This document shows, piece by piece, positions 12,801-27,800 of a stretch of 64,000 nucleotides of DNA; position 1 is the first letter of the stretch; each line of letters starts with the position of its first letter. The stretch is from Malurus cyaneus samueli (lineage: Eukaryota > Chordata > Aves > Passeriformes > Maluridae), in assembly GCA_009741485.1 (NCBI GenBank), contig CM019218.1:41831894-41895893 (forward strand), written 5' to 3'. Position numbers and translations under genes: made by a program. The notes beneath the pieces were generated by a model that was given only the letters and a program-made list of their open reading frames with translations, made no database searches and was not told where the DNA came from.

Positions 12801-15800
12801 GAGCAAATTCTCACTTGGTTCTGAAAACTGGCTAACAATGGGCAAGTAATTTTTAACACTGTTAGGGCTGTGGCACAGATTTTTCATTAGATGTGGAGAA
12901 ACTGAAATAAAGGGTGCCACCTGTCTTTAATTACATTTTTATTTTGTTCTATCAACCCCCATCCTCTCCCTGTTGTTTGCAAAGGATCTTTTCCTGACTT
13001 CCACTAAAAGCATTCCACTTCTCTGAAGAAACTAATTTTGAAAGGTCAAATGATCTTCCAGACATTGTCACATTACAAAAACCAATCACGTTTGTGTGTG
13101 ATCTTTAGAGAAGAAAGGAATTATTTTCTAATTTCGCTTTTTATTGATCCTGCTCCAACTAATCATGTTTTCCAAACTTAGGAACACGTGTTCGGAAGTG
13201 GTGTTTAGTTTTGTTTCTCAGGAGGTTAGGGTGTATTTCATATGGTATGCACTCATCCTCATGAGAAAAGGAAAATACTAGAGGGTCCTGGAACAACAGA
13301 TTGGATTCTTGCTGGAAAGGCTCTATTGTTTCCTTTCTTCTTTTGCAGAAAGTTTTCCACACAGTTGTAAGATAAATGGGTTTGAGGAAAAAACTGGATA
13401 TCAAGAAAGTGCAGAGTCTTGATAAATTAGGAAGAGTAAGGGAATGGAAGTAACTGATTGAATTTGGATCTGCTGAATCCTTCATTAGAAATGTATAATA
13501 TTTTTTTTTAAGTTTGAGGGGTCCTCTGGAGGTCTACCAGTTTGATCTTCTGCTCCAAGTATAACTAGTTTCAAAGTTAGATCGGATTGCTCAAGGCAGC
13601 AGATAGTAGAGGTAATACTAAGAACTGGAAAAAAAAAAATTACAAAGCCTCCTTTAGTTTCAGAGCTTTCATTTCATATGTTCCCCTCCTGAAATGAATG
13701 CCTTTACAATAGGGAAGGCTTGTAGTTGTTTAATTAGTGTTCATCTGTAGTATGAGTGTTCATCCTGCTACTTAGGAATCTGATGTTTTACCATCACGAA
13801 TTTTCTCATCACGAATCTTTATATCTATATGTATGCACAGACATATGCATACTTTTATATGAAAAAAACCCTGGTATTAATTTACTTACAACCACTAGTG
13901 TTTAACTTTCATATAATGACATTACAGTCTTGAGTTTTCGATATTCTTGGACACAGTCTTCAGCAGTGATTGTAGCTACTGTATATGCCCCTAATTCCAT
14001 ATAGGAAAAAGAATTAATATTGGGTTATAACTTTTTTTTTATATCTCTGTGATGGAAAATAAATCCTTAAAACAAATCTAAGCAAAACCTGGTGTAAGAA
14101 TATCTACTATCCTGTCCACTCCTGATCTGCATTTTAAAACTTGAATTTTTTCCATCCTACGGAAATGGTACAGGCTATTTCTGAGAAATCGGTAGACTTC
14201 CCATCTCATTCCTGGTGTCCTATGTGCCCACTGAATTTTGCAGTAGTTAGATTCCCCAGCAACTTGCAACATCAAGCTCTTGATACTGGTTTAAAAAAAG
14301 CTATCAGAACTGTGAATCCCCAGCATGAGTCAGTGGGAAGTTGAACCCAAGATGGCAAGACCAGGCAAAGGTCTATCCATGGGGATCTGCTGGCAGGACT
14401 TGGAGGCTTCGGCATGAGAATAAAGACCTCTTTACTAGGCATCCACCACTACTTACATTTCGTATTTACTGCTCTCATCTACTCTTCTCATACAAGCCAA
14501 GAAAATCTCTTTTTGTAGCTCCTAGCTAATCTCTTCATCTGAGCTGAGAGAAGAATGTATTTATATGTATATTCAGAAAGCAGTGAAATACCGCTAAATA
14601 TTTTCATGATGGGCATCTGCAGCATTTGGCCATTTTGAAAGCAAGTTTGCATGTGGGACCACAGACAAGTTCTGTTCCCTTTCACTGAAAATCCCTTGAC
14701 TTAGAAGCACTTAAGGGCTATTAATTTTCTAATATTTTTCTTCTTAGAAGAAATACTTTATCATACTTTTAGCAACTCCTTTTTTCTGTGAAGGAGAGAT
14801 TGTACTTGAGTTGAGAATTTGAAAAAAAAAAAAAAAGCAGTAAACACATGAATGGACATGAATCTAGAATTTGCATACAGGTGTAGTATTCAAAGAGAAC
14901 AAGCTCACCACTCAGGAATTCCTGTCTTAGCCAAATTAACCAGGATCAGCAAAATAAATGCACAGCTGGAAATATTTCTCTGACAGCTGCACGCAACTTG
15001 TTCTTCAGCAACAGGCCCACTTAGAGTATGTGAAAAATCTAGGGAAGAGAAATCAAATCAGTTGGGTATGCCAGTTTTGACTGAACAGATATTATTTGCC
15101 AATTAAGGAATTTACAGATAGTTGTAAGTGGGACTTGAACTGCATTTCCAGGTGACTGCTCAGCCAGTTGGGAAGCTTTGCAAGGACAGAAGTATTTCTC
15201 ACTTGTAGTTTTTCACAAAATACTTATTGGCTTTTCTTGTCAGTCAGAGGAAAAGCTTGGCGAGATATTTTGCACGGTGGAATGGTTTGTGAGCCATCAT
15301 GGACTTGCGTCTTAAAATACTGGCTAAATGGTTTACCAATAGCTTCTGCATAATGCCATGAAAAATAGTTTTACTCCTGTTTTGAAGAAGGTGAAAAAAA
15401 TATAAAGTAAACTTTATTTGTCTTTTTCTCTTTGTTTTACTTTCCCTGTATTCATCTTCAAAGAGCTGTGCATTGCTTTACCATGGAAATGTATCCTTTC
15501 AAATAAACAAATTTACAGTGGAGTGTAACATTCTTGCTCTCAGACCACCTTCTTGAACACTGTCTGCCAGAAAGGTTTTGATGTTTGATTCTTCAGAAAA
15601 CATCCCCCTTCTCTGTCTGACTGATACCTACCTTGCAGGGCTGCAGATGTGTGGCAAGCAGAATCCTCTCTGAACACCAACAATCAGTCTAGAATTATAT
15701 GGTTTTTTCTCAAGGTGTCTCTTTGATCTAAAATAACTATGAATATATCCAAATCTTTGCCTAGAACAGATCCTTGGTCCCTTTTTGCTTGCTCTGTGTG

Positions 15801-18800
15801 GAAGCTGAGCTGCTGGAAACAGCCAAAGAAATCCCTAGATGGTACAGCACCTTCATGTCTGTAAGCATTCCTGGTGCACAGGCAGAGACATCCTGTCCCT
15901 GACTGTCAGAACAGCCCATCAGGCTGTGGGCAAGCAGTCATTACCTGAAGCCACAGTGGGACACCTCTGAATTAGGGCAGGATCCTATCCGAGACCTGGG
16001 GTGGTCCTAGGAATGAAGAGACACAGAGCACTAACATCACTTCTATCCACATGGTGCCAGATGTTTCTCTGTCCAAACTGATGACCCTTTCAGTGTGTTG
16101 GGTCATGATTTTTTAATTTCTCTTGCAGCAAAATTCTTCCTAAATATCCCTCTTCTAATTTCGATGAAGGTTCCCATGCTTTGACATTAAACACTAGCCT
16201 AAAAAGAAGATCCTGCTAAATAGGTTTCATCTTTGCTTAAATGTTTCCACATCCTTCCCTAAATGTCCCCCATTCCTGGTGTCAGAATTTCAGCTGTGAT
16301 GTGAGAAGAATCACAATTGCAGATGCACCAGCATGCCAAGAATGGTCTTGAGAGTCCTAACCATCTTCCACAGGGGCCATTCATTATGTATCCTTCTCTT
16401 GAACTGCTGCCCTGGCCTTTGCTGGCTGACTTGCTTTCAGTCAACACCTGGGGTCTCAGTGCTTCTAGTGCCTTTAAATGAGCTCATAATCCACCCCAGA
16501 GCATTTCTCATTTCCTTCATGTACTACACTAACTAGTGCATCCCACATCAAATTGTTTTCAAGCTGTCCCGGCATCTCCTCACCATCAGCAGATGGAAGG
16601 ACAATGATTTTCAGAGACTCTTGGAAATGCAGAACAGGGAGGTGGGCACTGAGAATATACAGAGTGTGTTGCATCTGGTTAGCACATGCTTCCAGGCAGC
16701 TATCTATAGTTCAAAGAGCTGGTGATGACAGCTAATAACCCTTTCCAGTGCTGGAGTCACAGTGCTGCCTGTTGCAGTACAAAAATATGGGTGCAGTAAG
16801 AGTGCCTCTCTCAGACAGTGGAAAAAGTACCAATAGTGGTTCAGGAAGAGGAAAACGGGGGCAAAGAATGACCCTGGTAATCCCTGGCATGAGAAAAAGG
16901 AATAGGGAACCCTAGACTAGGAGAGAATATAACTTCATGCAAGTTTTATACTTGGATTTAAAAAAAAAAAAAAAAAAAAAAGATCAGGGAGCAAAACTGT
17001 GAGGCAGGCTGTCTAGATTAAAACAGGGGAAGGACAGCATGCAGGGAACTTGCAGACAACAAAGGAGAAAAGGACAAAAAAGGGAGTAAAGGCTCCTTGG
17101 GTTATCAGGACCTTCTGCTACTCAGCTGACAAAGTGTGTGACCCCAAGCTTGTTACTTGTTCTGGGACTTCTCCTGCTCTGATGTAGGCTCTTAAAACTA
17201 TTTTGATGAAGAGCAGGGAGGTATTTTTCAGAAGCTTCTTCCTTTAATGACAGTGAGCTTGCATCTGAATCCAACTGAATCCAATCTGAATCTGAGTGCA
17301 CGGTTTTATAGCAGGGCATCAGCTAGCTCTCGTTTCACACATTATCTCGTGCTATGTGACAGACAGCGTCATCTGCTGAAAAGGGTTACTGCAAAATGTG
17401 CCTTACCATGAGGGATCTTGTGTTCACTTGGAGGAAGAAAGCAGTCTGTAGGTGGTAATTTTGCTGCCTTTGCAAGAGCAAAACACATTTTGTGGTGGCT
17501 GCATTTGGGGATAGAGTCTAGAAGCTTTCTTATGTTCAGCCTGCTTCAAATCATATTAAAAAAATAAGATTAAAAATAAGATTTTAAAAATAAGATTTAA
17601 AATATTTTTAAACATAATGTTTTAAAAATAGTTCAAAAGCAGTTGAAGATTTTGGATAGTTCTGTTTCTTACGAGTGCAAGTCAAGACCTTATAAAGAGG
17701 GACAGGTTTTCAAGGAGGAATGCTCAGCTTTTTCTGGAAACCATGTCCTTTTAAATTGCCATCTCAGTTACACTCAGGCTGGTTTTGGTCCTTCATAAGA
17801 GGATATGGCACCATCAGAGAAAGTTGCAGCAATTTGTGCACAATTAAAATGTTACTTAATGAGCAGGGATGTCACAACCGCCATTTTTTTCCTTGCAAAA
17901 TGAACTGGATATTCTTGTGATTATTTTTTCTTCCCAAAACTCATAAGCAGAGGTGCCCCTACACATTCCCTTCTAATGAATAAGTTATCCCTTATTAAAG
18001 AAACCCTAAAGAATATTGTAGCTTTTTAAGTAAGAAAATTTGTCTCCTGTATGTGGAGCTTGTTGAATGACTTTCTGCCTTCACCTTATGTAAATGTCCA
18101 AAAAGAAGGTGATGATACTTTCGAACTATGCTATTGGCTGCATCATTGAGAAGGAAACTCTGATGCCAGGGTGAGACATTTCTTTGAGGTTGACATGTTG
18201 AGCCCCACATCCTAACTCTTTTGACACAGAAAGGTAAAAGTTTAGTAGTTTCTATGAAGATGATGCTGTGTATAGCATTAACTATTTCAGGCAATTAGTG
18301 TGACAAATAGACCTTGTTTCTCATTTCTCAAATATTGTTTGAGACTCCTCCATGAACCACTAACCCATCAGGAATAAAAGATACAGTTTTTCTGGTCTGC
18401 TGTGTTGAATTTATGCATGGAAGGATCCACTAAGCTGAGGCCAAGGAGGTGGTGGGATGTGCAGCCTGAATGAGGGAAACTGGGGAGAGAGATTTGGATC
18501 ATAGCAGGAATAAATAAACAGGGGATGAGAACAGTGGTAATGTGAGATTGCCACAGCTACTTGTGGAATTGTGGCCTCACATCTTAGGATTTCACAGCCT
18601 TTCTGTAGTTTTCACTGTCAGCCTTAGAGCTTCCCTCTCTCTGTGTATAGCTGCTGCTTGTTTTGTTCCTCCTGCTTACCTCTGCCAAGGTAAAATGTAC
18701 ATGGATGTAGCAACACAGACTTTAGGATATTGGGAAAGATGAGGAAAGAGTCTGCATTCACACACACATCTTTGTTTAATGCAATGGTTCATCCAATTAC

Positions 18801-21800
18801 TACAATTCTGCAAAAAATAGTGAAAGATTTGAAGGCCTCTGCATTGCCTAGATATTTTCAAAGGAATTAATAATTCTTGTAATTAGTGTCGTCTTCTTTC
18901 AGAAAACTGCTTCAGCTAAAAGCATATTTTCTTTTGCTGTTTTTGGTTAAAAGGTAAACAGTGTGTTGAGTTTTACTACCAGCACTTTTTGCATTATAGG
19001 TGATGCTTAAAGTTAACACTTTCTATCTGCTGAGGATTAATGCAGGACTTGTGCAAATCTTAAAGCACGGACACGTTGTTCGAATGAAGCTCATTGGCAT
19101 GTATGTCTGTTGTTGGTTTTCAGCTTGAATGCAACCCTCAGCCTTGACTCTGAGCAGTATATCTCTTATGGAAGATTAGAATATTTTGGGGCTACAAGGA
19201 AGAAAGGTCTTTGAATACTAAATTTATTTCAATGTGATTGCACATCTAGCCATGTTGACCTGAAATATATGTTGACAAAACACTGGCTGAAAGCCTTTGT
19301 CCACCTTTTTGCTGCTGTGACATCTGACTTATTGCATGAGAGCACACATATATTTCTGCTTGCCTTTACAGAAAGTTTTGGCAGGAGTGGATGATCTGCA
19401 GCGAGTGAAGGCCCTAGAGATGAAAGTAGACACCAGAGAGATCAGCTTGGGGAACTTTGGTGAGAAAACTCTTTTTTCTGCTCACCGTCTTGAATTTTCC
19501 TTTATCATGTCTTGACTGAGGACTCACTGACCAACAAGCAGTGTAAAGTATTGTCCTGCTCAAGAGTTCTTGAAACAGGGTCTCCCTGGTGTACCTCACA
19601 CTCTCTGATCCCTGTCTTCTGGTGTGAGGCTCTGAATAGGAGTGAAAACTCTGGCAAAAGGATGAGTGACACGACTTCTGTCTAAAGCCAGTTAGTTGAA
19701 CTAATTTTTCTTGTATGATATGCACAGCCCTAAATGAGTACTCTTGAGTTCTTGTCTCTAGTGAAACAGGAGCCAAGGGTCAGCTTCTCTTCACTGTGAG
19801 ATTTCCCTATGACTGAGAAATTGCCAGTGGTATCAGGTGGCTTATGCTGCCAGCAGCCTTTATTTGCACCCTGTAAGGCCTCACAGAACTGTGCTGGAAA
19901 ATGAGCTGGAGGCAGGTCCTGTAGATACATCATTTTGATGGACCCCAAACAGCCCTAACACTTGTCATTCATTTTTATGTCATCATCACTGCACCAGGAA
20001 AGTGAGAAGTACCAAAGGAATTTCCTCTGTGGCAGAGTTAACACTGAGAATATAAAGCCTTCCTTTTATTCCAGCACTGGCAGTCATTTTCTGTCATGTG
20101 AATTCCTACGACAATCATGTCCATCTTCTGCTACATTGAAGCTGAGTAACTACTGCAGGATAATATTTTATGTGCCAAAAAGGAGTCATGTCCCCAAAAC
20201 TGTGTGCTGGTGTTTTCTGTCGAGCAGTTAATTTTTCATATGAAAATTACTATAATGTAACAGCTGATTAGCTTTAAGGGGTCTTTTGATGTCTATTTGT
20301 CAAGAATGATTGAGCAAGAACAGTGAAGGGGGCTTTTGTTTTGTATTATGTAGCCCCTTTGTATTCGTTATTCTGTTTATTTCATTAATAAGTCTCTTTC
20401 TCATAGGCACTTGATAATTTAAGGTAAATTACATCCGTTTCTTTCAGAGATTGTAATCTAGTCAATCATATTTTCTTCAGTTGATAAGGAAATCTCATTA
20501 TGCCATTTCTATAATGCTCAAAAGTGGTGCTCCCATTCCTGTGCCATTTTACGTTAGCTGTGACAAGCTAGCAGAATGTTTCACCTTCATTACTCTTTAC
20601 TTCCCTTTCCTTTCCATTACTGGAATAAATCCCTTTCTCCTCCCCAAGGTTAGGCTTTTGCAGCCTTTACAGAATACAAAATACAGAGCACTATGTCCAT
20701 GGTACAAATAATTTCCATCTTGTTTATATCCCACTGTTCATGCTGAGAGTTGGCCCTTGAGGGCCATAAAAACCAGCACCTGCAGGTCCCCACTCTTTTG
20801 AGAACAGCAGAATATCAAGACCATTCTGAATTTCCTTCTGCTTTTTTTTTTTTTTTTTTTTTTAAGGTGCGTTTCTGAGTTTCCTTCCTGTGCAAATCTG
20901 TTTGCAAATGTCAGCATGTGGCTAGGGCAGAAGGTTTGCTTTAGTTTCTTTTGATTTTTTTTCACATGGCAGAGAGTTTTAGGCCCAGGGAGTAAGGCCG
21001 AAATATTTAGGGGTTTTGCAGAGCAGTTTATATCTCCAATATGAATGGTGTAAGCCAGTCTGCTGTTGAAGCTGTTGGGCTCATTGCCTGCTCCCCACTG
21101 GCTGCCTGCCCCTGGAACTGTGCTGCTGACCTGGTCTGTGGTCACAGAGAGATAGCCTGAGGAAAAGAGTAGGGTAAGAACCAGACCAGCTGGAATGACA
21201 GAAGTTCCTGTGTGACAGGATGTCAAGTCCCCCCTATTAGGACAATCAAACAATAGCAGTATCCAGAGAAGTTTGGAGACTTCATCCTGGTAGGTTTTCA
21301 AGACTCAGCTGGGTGAAGACCTGAACGTCCTGGTCTGTTCTCACTGACAACCTGGCTCTGAGCAGGATTCTGGGCTTGAGACTTGCAGCTGTCCCCTCCA
21401 GCATGGACTGCTCTGTCATTTGGTGTTTCTTTTGCATTTCAAACCTGGCCAATAAGCCTTCTTTATACACATATTAAACCACTTCACCTTGTTCTCATTG
21501 TATTCCTTAGTTGAGGAAGGTGGGTAAGAGCATCTTTATCATCAGCAGATTATTTGTTTGGATGATCAGTCTACACTCAGTAAAGAATATTGTTTTAACT
21601 TGGATTATGTGTAAAGATAAAAGAGGTTGTGCAAGCCTCTCAAATGGCCAGGTGAAAGTGTTAAACATTACTAGAGTGCACATAACTCTGGGTCATCTGG
21701 AACTTCGCAGCACTCAAATCCCAAATTTACACCAGAGTTGTCACTTGAGAAACATTTCAAGGTTCACAGCCTGTGTTACAGACTGTAACACAAACACTCA

Positions 21801-24800
21801 GGACCTAAAGGTTTACAGAGTGATATAAAATTTGTTGCTTGATGTTTTTTTGAGACCATTCTACTTTGGAATTTGCTAAACTTTAAAGCACCATCCTGTT
21901 AACCTTGGCCAGTTTGTCAGATCTGCCTCTACAAAATGGCGAGACATGGCGGGGAGGAGTTACTTTTCTTAGGGTCAAGGAGTGGGCTAAAACTGAAAAG
22001 ACTGATATTGAAATATTTTCCTCTGATCAGTTTTAAAATCAAGGAAAGGCTTCATGCCAGAGGTTGAATCTGAATCTTTGCAGGGCTTGAGGTAACTGCT
22101 GAAATCACTAGGTGTTTTCAGTGCACCTTGCTGGGTGACAGATGAACACTGAACTCCCTGGCAAGTCTTGTGTCCAGGTTTGCACATCTTGGAGTTGATT
22201 TCTGTGCTCTTCAGCTGCATGTAGATCTCAGCTCATATTTAAACAGAGGGACTATTTCCTTTTCATTAGCTTATCCCTTCAGTTTTGATTGCTCACAGGT
22301 ATGGAATTGCATTCATGACTGACTCATAGAAATTCCTGTTGAAAATAATGGTAGGATAGAGTCATTTAAGACACTACATAGTCCTCTTATTTCTAAGTAG
22401 TTTTAGTAGCTCCAAATCAAGTTACCCACAGTGCTGTTCGCTGGTACTTATTGAATTGTTGCCTGCTGGTGGCCAGACTAAGTTGATTACATGTCTGGAG
22501 ACTGCCACTTCCCTCGCACGCGTTTTATCAAGGCAAAGCTCTGCCAAGGCTTCAGAAGTAGCCATGTGCTATTTCTCACGCAGGGTCATCATCTCTCTTT
22601 CCTCTTGCCTTGTTCCTTGGCATTCCTGATACAGAGCCAGGACCCCTTTGCTGGCAGCCAGTGTGGCAGCAGCAGGTGCTTGCACGGCCAGGGAGCAGCA
22701 CAGAGGCTGGAGAAGCAAGTGTGGCATGGATATTCCTGCCCAGGATGGCCTTGGCTTAGCTGGTACTGACACACTGTCTGAGCAGGGCTTGGGCAGGGTC
22801 TTCACGAGTCACAAGTATGTACTGAGGCATTGTGCTTATGTTATAAACCCTGCACTGATGTGTTTTCTTCGAGTTGCCCACCTCAAGTAGCTCAACTGCA
22901 GCTGCCTTGGGTTTGCCTGAAAGGGCTGTGATCTCACTTCCAGTTGTATTGCCCAGTTCACCTCAGAAATGCACAAAAAAAATGTGTGTGTAGAAATAGC
23001 ATCAAAGTGATGTATCTTACTCAATCAAACATAGCTCAAGTGAACTAAATAGATTGTGTAATTTGCATATCAGGTTGCTCTTGCTGGGAGAGCACAGCCT
23101 GTTTTCATATGCCTGTATTGTACTGCAGGATCAACAAAGCACGATGGTTGCCTGATGCCAATGCAAGCATTTGGCAGTAATTTCTTTTCTTTGGTTTTGA
23201 CTAGTCCATATTCCAAAAGACACAAGAAGTCAAGCCACTATGATTTTTTGTTTTCAATAAAAAACAAAGATATATGATGCTACCTAAACAATACTTCATC
23301 ATGTAAACAGCAAATAGAAGTGTTGTAACTTGTAGAATATAATAAACCCAGCATTTTGGCTGTTTTCTCTCTACTCCTAGTCAGTTTTCTAAATGTCTCC
23401 TGCTGTACCAAGGCATCTTAGAAAGACATCTGCATTGCTAGCCTGCTTGTGAATAGCAGCACTTCGGGCAGTGTTGTTGAGTGCATGTGTATCACTTTTA
23501 TTCACCTAACTTGCGCTGTGATTTCTTTCTGCTCTTCATTTAGTTTTGTTTCACTGGTACAGTAGAATGATTTAGCATTGGTACATTGTTGGTGGTTAGT
23601 AATTTCAGAGCCATGTAACAAAACCAGTCTTTAGTGAAAGGGAATCGTAGACAGATGAGATAACACTGCTTGTCATTCTGAATTCTCAGCCTTGTCCTGC
23701 AATCATCAGCATTTTTGTGGACCATTCTTGTTTTTAAAAATCAAAATTATGCAGGGGAAGGCAGTTTCAGGGCAAGGAATATACTACCTGCAGTTCTGAA
23801 ATTAATATTAGAAGTTAATATTGTTGTATTTTAGAGTATTTTTAGATGTTAGTATCATGTGTCCTTGCTCTTAGGAAAGATGCCATGAGGGTTAAAATTA
23901 GAAAAATTAGAAATGCATTGTTACATTGGGGTAAGTATCTTATTTTGTCACCTTCATTTTACAGTTTTCTCTTCCTAATTTAATTTCCCATCCTCTAATC
24001 TATTTATAAGATTTGGAACTCTAAAAACCACTAAAATCAATGGAACAATGAATTCTTAGCAACAAAGAATATTTACGTATCTGTATGAAACTTAAGGGAG
24101 GGAAGAACCTGCAGACTTGTAGAAATATATGCAGAATATTGCTGCCAGAATTTGACACCACTACACATTGTATACTTCTATTTTGAGCTAGTAAACCACA
24201 TATTGAAGTGTAACACTTTACAAGTTCCTAGGGAAAAATTGTGCCAAAATGAAAAAAAAATCTGAGCTATAGGATCAAGTTACAATAATGAAATAACCAG
24301 ATGTGAAAATTGTATCATCAGCCTGTCACTCAGCCTCTTTGGATCCTTTATTTGTTCCCTCCCTGAATCAACCCTAAGTGTATTCAGTGGAAAGCTTTCT
24401 CTTGGGCAAGTCTCTCCATTTCTCTTGACTCCTCATTCAAATCTCCTGCTTAATACTAGTCCTTAAAACTCATTTTCTTTGTAACGATTTGCAACAGCCT
24501 TTGCTTGGTAATCCTTTTACCTCTCTGATTGAATCCATGGCAAGGCTTTTGGCAGCTTCTGAGCTGGGACCAGAAAGGCTGCTGCATCCCTCTCATTTTT
24601 TTCTTTAACGCTTCGGGGGATGTCATTTAATCTCTCTATCTTTGTCAGAAACAGAATAGAAATTTTTTAGAGTCTAGATTTTTATTTTTGTGGGGAATTT
24701 CTTAGGGCATGATTTATATCTGAGGAAGTCTTTGCTCAGTAGTTACTATGAGTGCTGTGAGTAATTAACAGAGATCCTAATATTTCCTCTGCCAGGACAT

Positions 24801-27800
24801 CAAATTATTTAATTGCTGTGTAAATGTATAAAACTTGTTTGACATGAAAAAGCATACCCTGCAGGATGAGGATTGTGTGTTCTAATTTGTGCTCCGATTT
24901 TTTATGGATTATGGAAAGTGATTAAAAAACAAAGCTAAAAAAAATTGCACAGTGTCTCTTGAATTTTTTTGTATTTTCAAAAGTGTTTTGCAAAGAAATG
25001 AACTTAAATACTTGCAGTACAGCATGAAGATCAATATGTGCATTATAATCACTCCAAAATAACATGAGATGTAGATAATGCTTCTATTAAAACGTTTTTG
25101 CCATAAATGTGCTTGTTCTGTTTGGGGAATGAGCAACATGACTTTCTTTGTTTGCTTTTGAGATCCCACTTCCCCCTTTATTTTTTTTATCCTTTGCAAA
25201 GCACTGGAATGGAGTCCTTCTGGACAGTCACCCTAAGTCACCCTTGCCAGACAATGATTGCTCAGAGAACTCATAAAAACATTTGCTGAGAAAACATTTT
25301 AATGTTTCAGCAATGATCCAGTTTGTCTAAAATTGGTATTACTTCTACATGGTTGCATGTTATACTGGAGGATGCTCACCAGCCTTGAGTAAACTCTGCT
25401 AGTGGGAATGGGTAAACCTTTGCTACTGTCAGTAAGAAATGGTTTCTGAGACTTGAGCTTATGTCTAAATTATTCTGTAGCTCAGAGGGATTTGGTGTAT
25501 GATTTTGGTTCAGTGAACCAAAAAGGCAAATATCTCTCAGGGATAGAAAAAAAAAAGCATTAATTAGAGTAATAACAGAATACAGAGGCATTTGTAGTTC
25601 TGAAACTGGTACAATTCAATAGTAAACAGTTGATCATATCCAGAAAATTATAAGAAGAAAGCAATGCTTTGCAAGATGTAGTTTGGGGGGGGGGAACGTT
25701 TGGGGGAACAGTGAACTATAAAAGATGATGTTGTGACATGGAACATTGTGTGTTTGTTATTTGACTCAAAGTTATGTTTTGAAGAAGTGTTACTTGGCTG
25801 TGTGTCCAGTAAGTCCATCACTACTTGCCATTAAGTAAGTCATGGAATGCTGTACTCTAAAGTATCCCTCAGCTCTGCAGAGTATCACTCAGTTAATACT
25901 CAATCAGGGTGGGGAATCAGACCAAAGAAAACAGACACCCATCAAGCCAGTTTCTTTTGTCTGTCTGGAAAGGTGCCATATCAGAATTTCCAGAGAGGGG
26001 TTCAAAAATTATAATTGGGTAGTCATGCAGACAATACGTATATGTTTCAAAAATGTGAAGGATTAAATATTTTATGAGTGAAATAATCTCACTGATTTTC
26101 TTACAAGAAGTCCAGCACAGGTCTGGCAGAAATAGCCAAAAAATGCATGTAAAATTAGATGCTTCAACTTGTAATTGCCATAAATTTCCTTTACTCAAAT
26201 CCCAGCTCTGCAATGTGATTCTTTATTCTGTTCCCACAGGTGTGCATCTGCCTAATCTGAGAGAATTGAAGTTGAACAATAGCTTGCTCGTGTCTGTGAG
26301 GTAAGAAATGAATGATTCTATGAAATAAATATAAAAAATAACAGCCCTCAATTTTACTTAAGTGATAAAATCTTCATTTGTACTTTTTTGATTCCTTCCA
26401 TTTCTCCATGCTATGGTAATGGATTAGGTCATGAATATATGCTCCAATACCACGTAAGTTTAAGGACAGGACCTCATCTTGAATAAATCATTGTAGCTGC
26501 AATGGTGCCAGGAAATTAGCCCTAGTTTGCCACCAGGGAAGTTCCTGCTACTCTGAAGTCCATGGAAATTAGTTGCACCTTTGAAAGGAACTAAAAATTC
26601 CCCTCTTATCTATGTCTAGGTGCCTGAATTTCAGTGTTTCAGCCTTTGGGCTTTTACTGTGCACAGTAGCCTGTTCTATACAGGTCAGACCAGTTCCTCA
26701 GCTGATGGAAATCACTTTGGCTTTATTGAAGTCAATGGAATCAGGTTTATGAGAGCTGCTCTGAAGACTGCATGTGCCTGGCTTGCTGAGCTGCATGAAA
26801 ACATCACGTTTTCTCCCAGACTGGGGAAGTGGCTGGTTGGTTGAAAAGGTAGAAGTGAAAACCATTACAATAAGGAGGCAGAGGTGTCTTGTCTCTCCTG
26901 TGCTGATATCTGTATACCCTTGCTAATTCATGCAAAGTGGAAAAATACAGTTCATCTCAGAAAAGGGCTGTGTAAAAGGCCTTATTTTAAACAGGACTGC
27001 TCTCTGGCTTTGTGTGGCTATCTGCTAAGCTCGTGAGGAAAGAAGTAGTAGGTTTGCAAATGCTTATTAAAGAGAACATGTTCCCTCATAAGAAAGAGCA
27101 GTAAATGTTTTCCGGTCTCTTTAAAGTATCTAATGAATTTCAGTTGTCACCCTTTGATCCTATTTTCCTTGTTCTGGTGATGAGATGAAGTATGTGCAGT
27201 CTAAATTTTGTTTTTCATCCCTTCTAATCTGTAACATTTAAGAGTGGTTATTCTACATCGCTGCAATTATTTTAGTAGCAACTGACCATTGTTATAAGCA
27301 TGAAATTGCTCCATTATTGCAATGGAGGAGTAAGTATTGGGTGAAAATAAATATCTGACAATATTAAGAGATATTATATTATATTACAAAGAAAAAAATT
27401 AGAAAGTGGTTTTTAGTTTTATCAAAAACCCATATTCTGTTAAAAAGTGTCAATGGAAAAGTTTTGATCTGTTGGTATTGAATATAAGAATGCAGTTCAG
27501 GAAAACTAAACTGCTTAACTCAGCAGGATTTTGCACCTCTGTATTCTAAGACTCTAATTTCTGTCATGAGAAGTTCTGGCCAACCATTTTCTTTGAACTG
27601 ATACCCTTGTGGTCCTTGATGCAGGGAATGTTTGGTCTCAAGTTGAGTTTTATTTGATCTACTCTAATGTAAATATGATTGGGCTTGGATAGCAAGCCTA
27701 ATATTGTGATGATTTCCAAGCACTCCAGCCCCAGGAGAAGCTACCTGCTCCTTCTTCTGCCAGTTAAATGCAATTGTCAGGGAATAGGTAAAGGAAGAAG

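Larger units (their letters stand above)
9817..19371 (+). other. LRRC56: LRRC56 intron 1 (9.6 kb)
   Basis: AT-rich intron bounded by GTGAGT at 9817 and TTTACAG ending at 19371. It contains an antisense CR1 fragment (about 13519-13600), A-runs at 14822-14836 (15) and 16960-16981 (22), an A/T-rich imperfect tandem repeat at 17557-17631 and a near-palindrome at 10416-10444. No open frame in it resembles a known protein. Confidence 0.85.
19460..26239 (+). other. LRRC56: LRRC56 intron 2 (6.8 kb)
   Basis: Bounded by GTGAGA at 19460 and TTCCCACAG ending at 26239. Contains a 22-base T run at 20842-20863, a 10-base G run at 25685-25694, and a slightly GC-richer patch around 22640-22800. No coding segment or classifiable repeat recognised. 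Confidence 0.8.

Noticed and set aside
20738..21301. Longest single open frame (187 codons, minus strand)
   Set aside because: It lies inside an LRRC56 intron, contains a lysine run made by the T(22) tract, and has no family features. A rough stop-frequency estimate gives about one frame of this size by chance in 64 kb.
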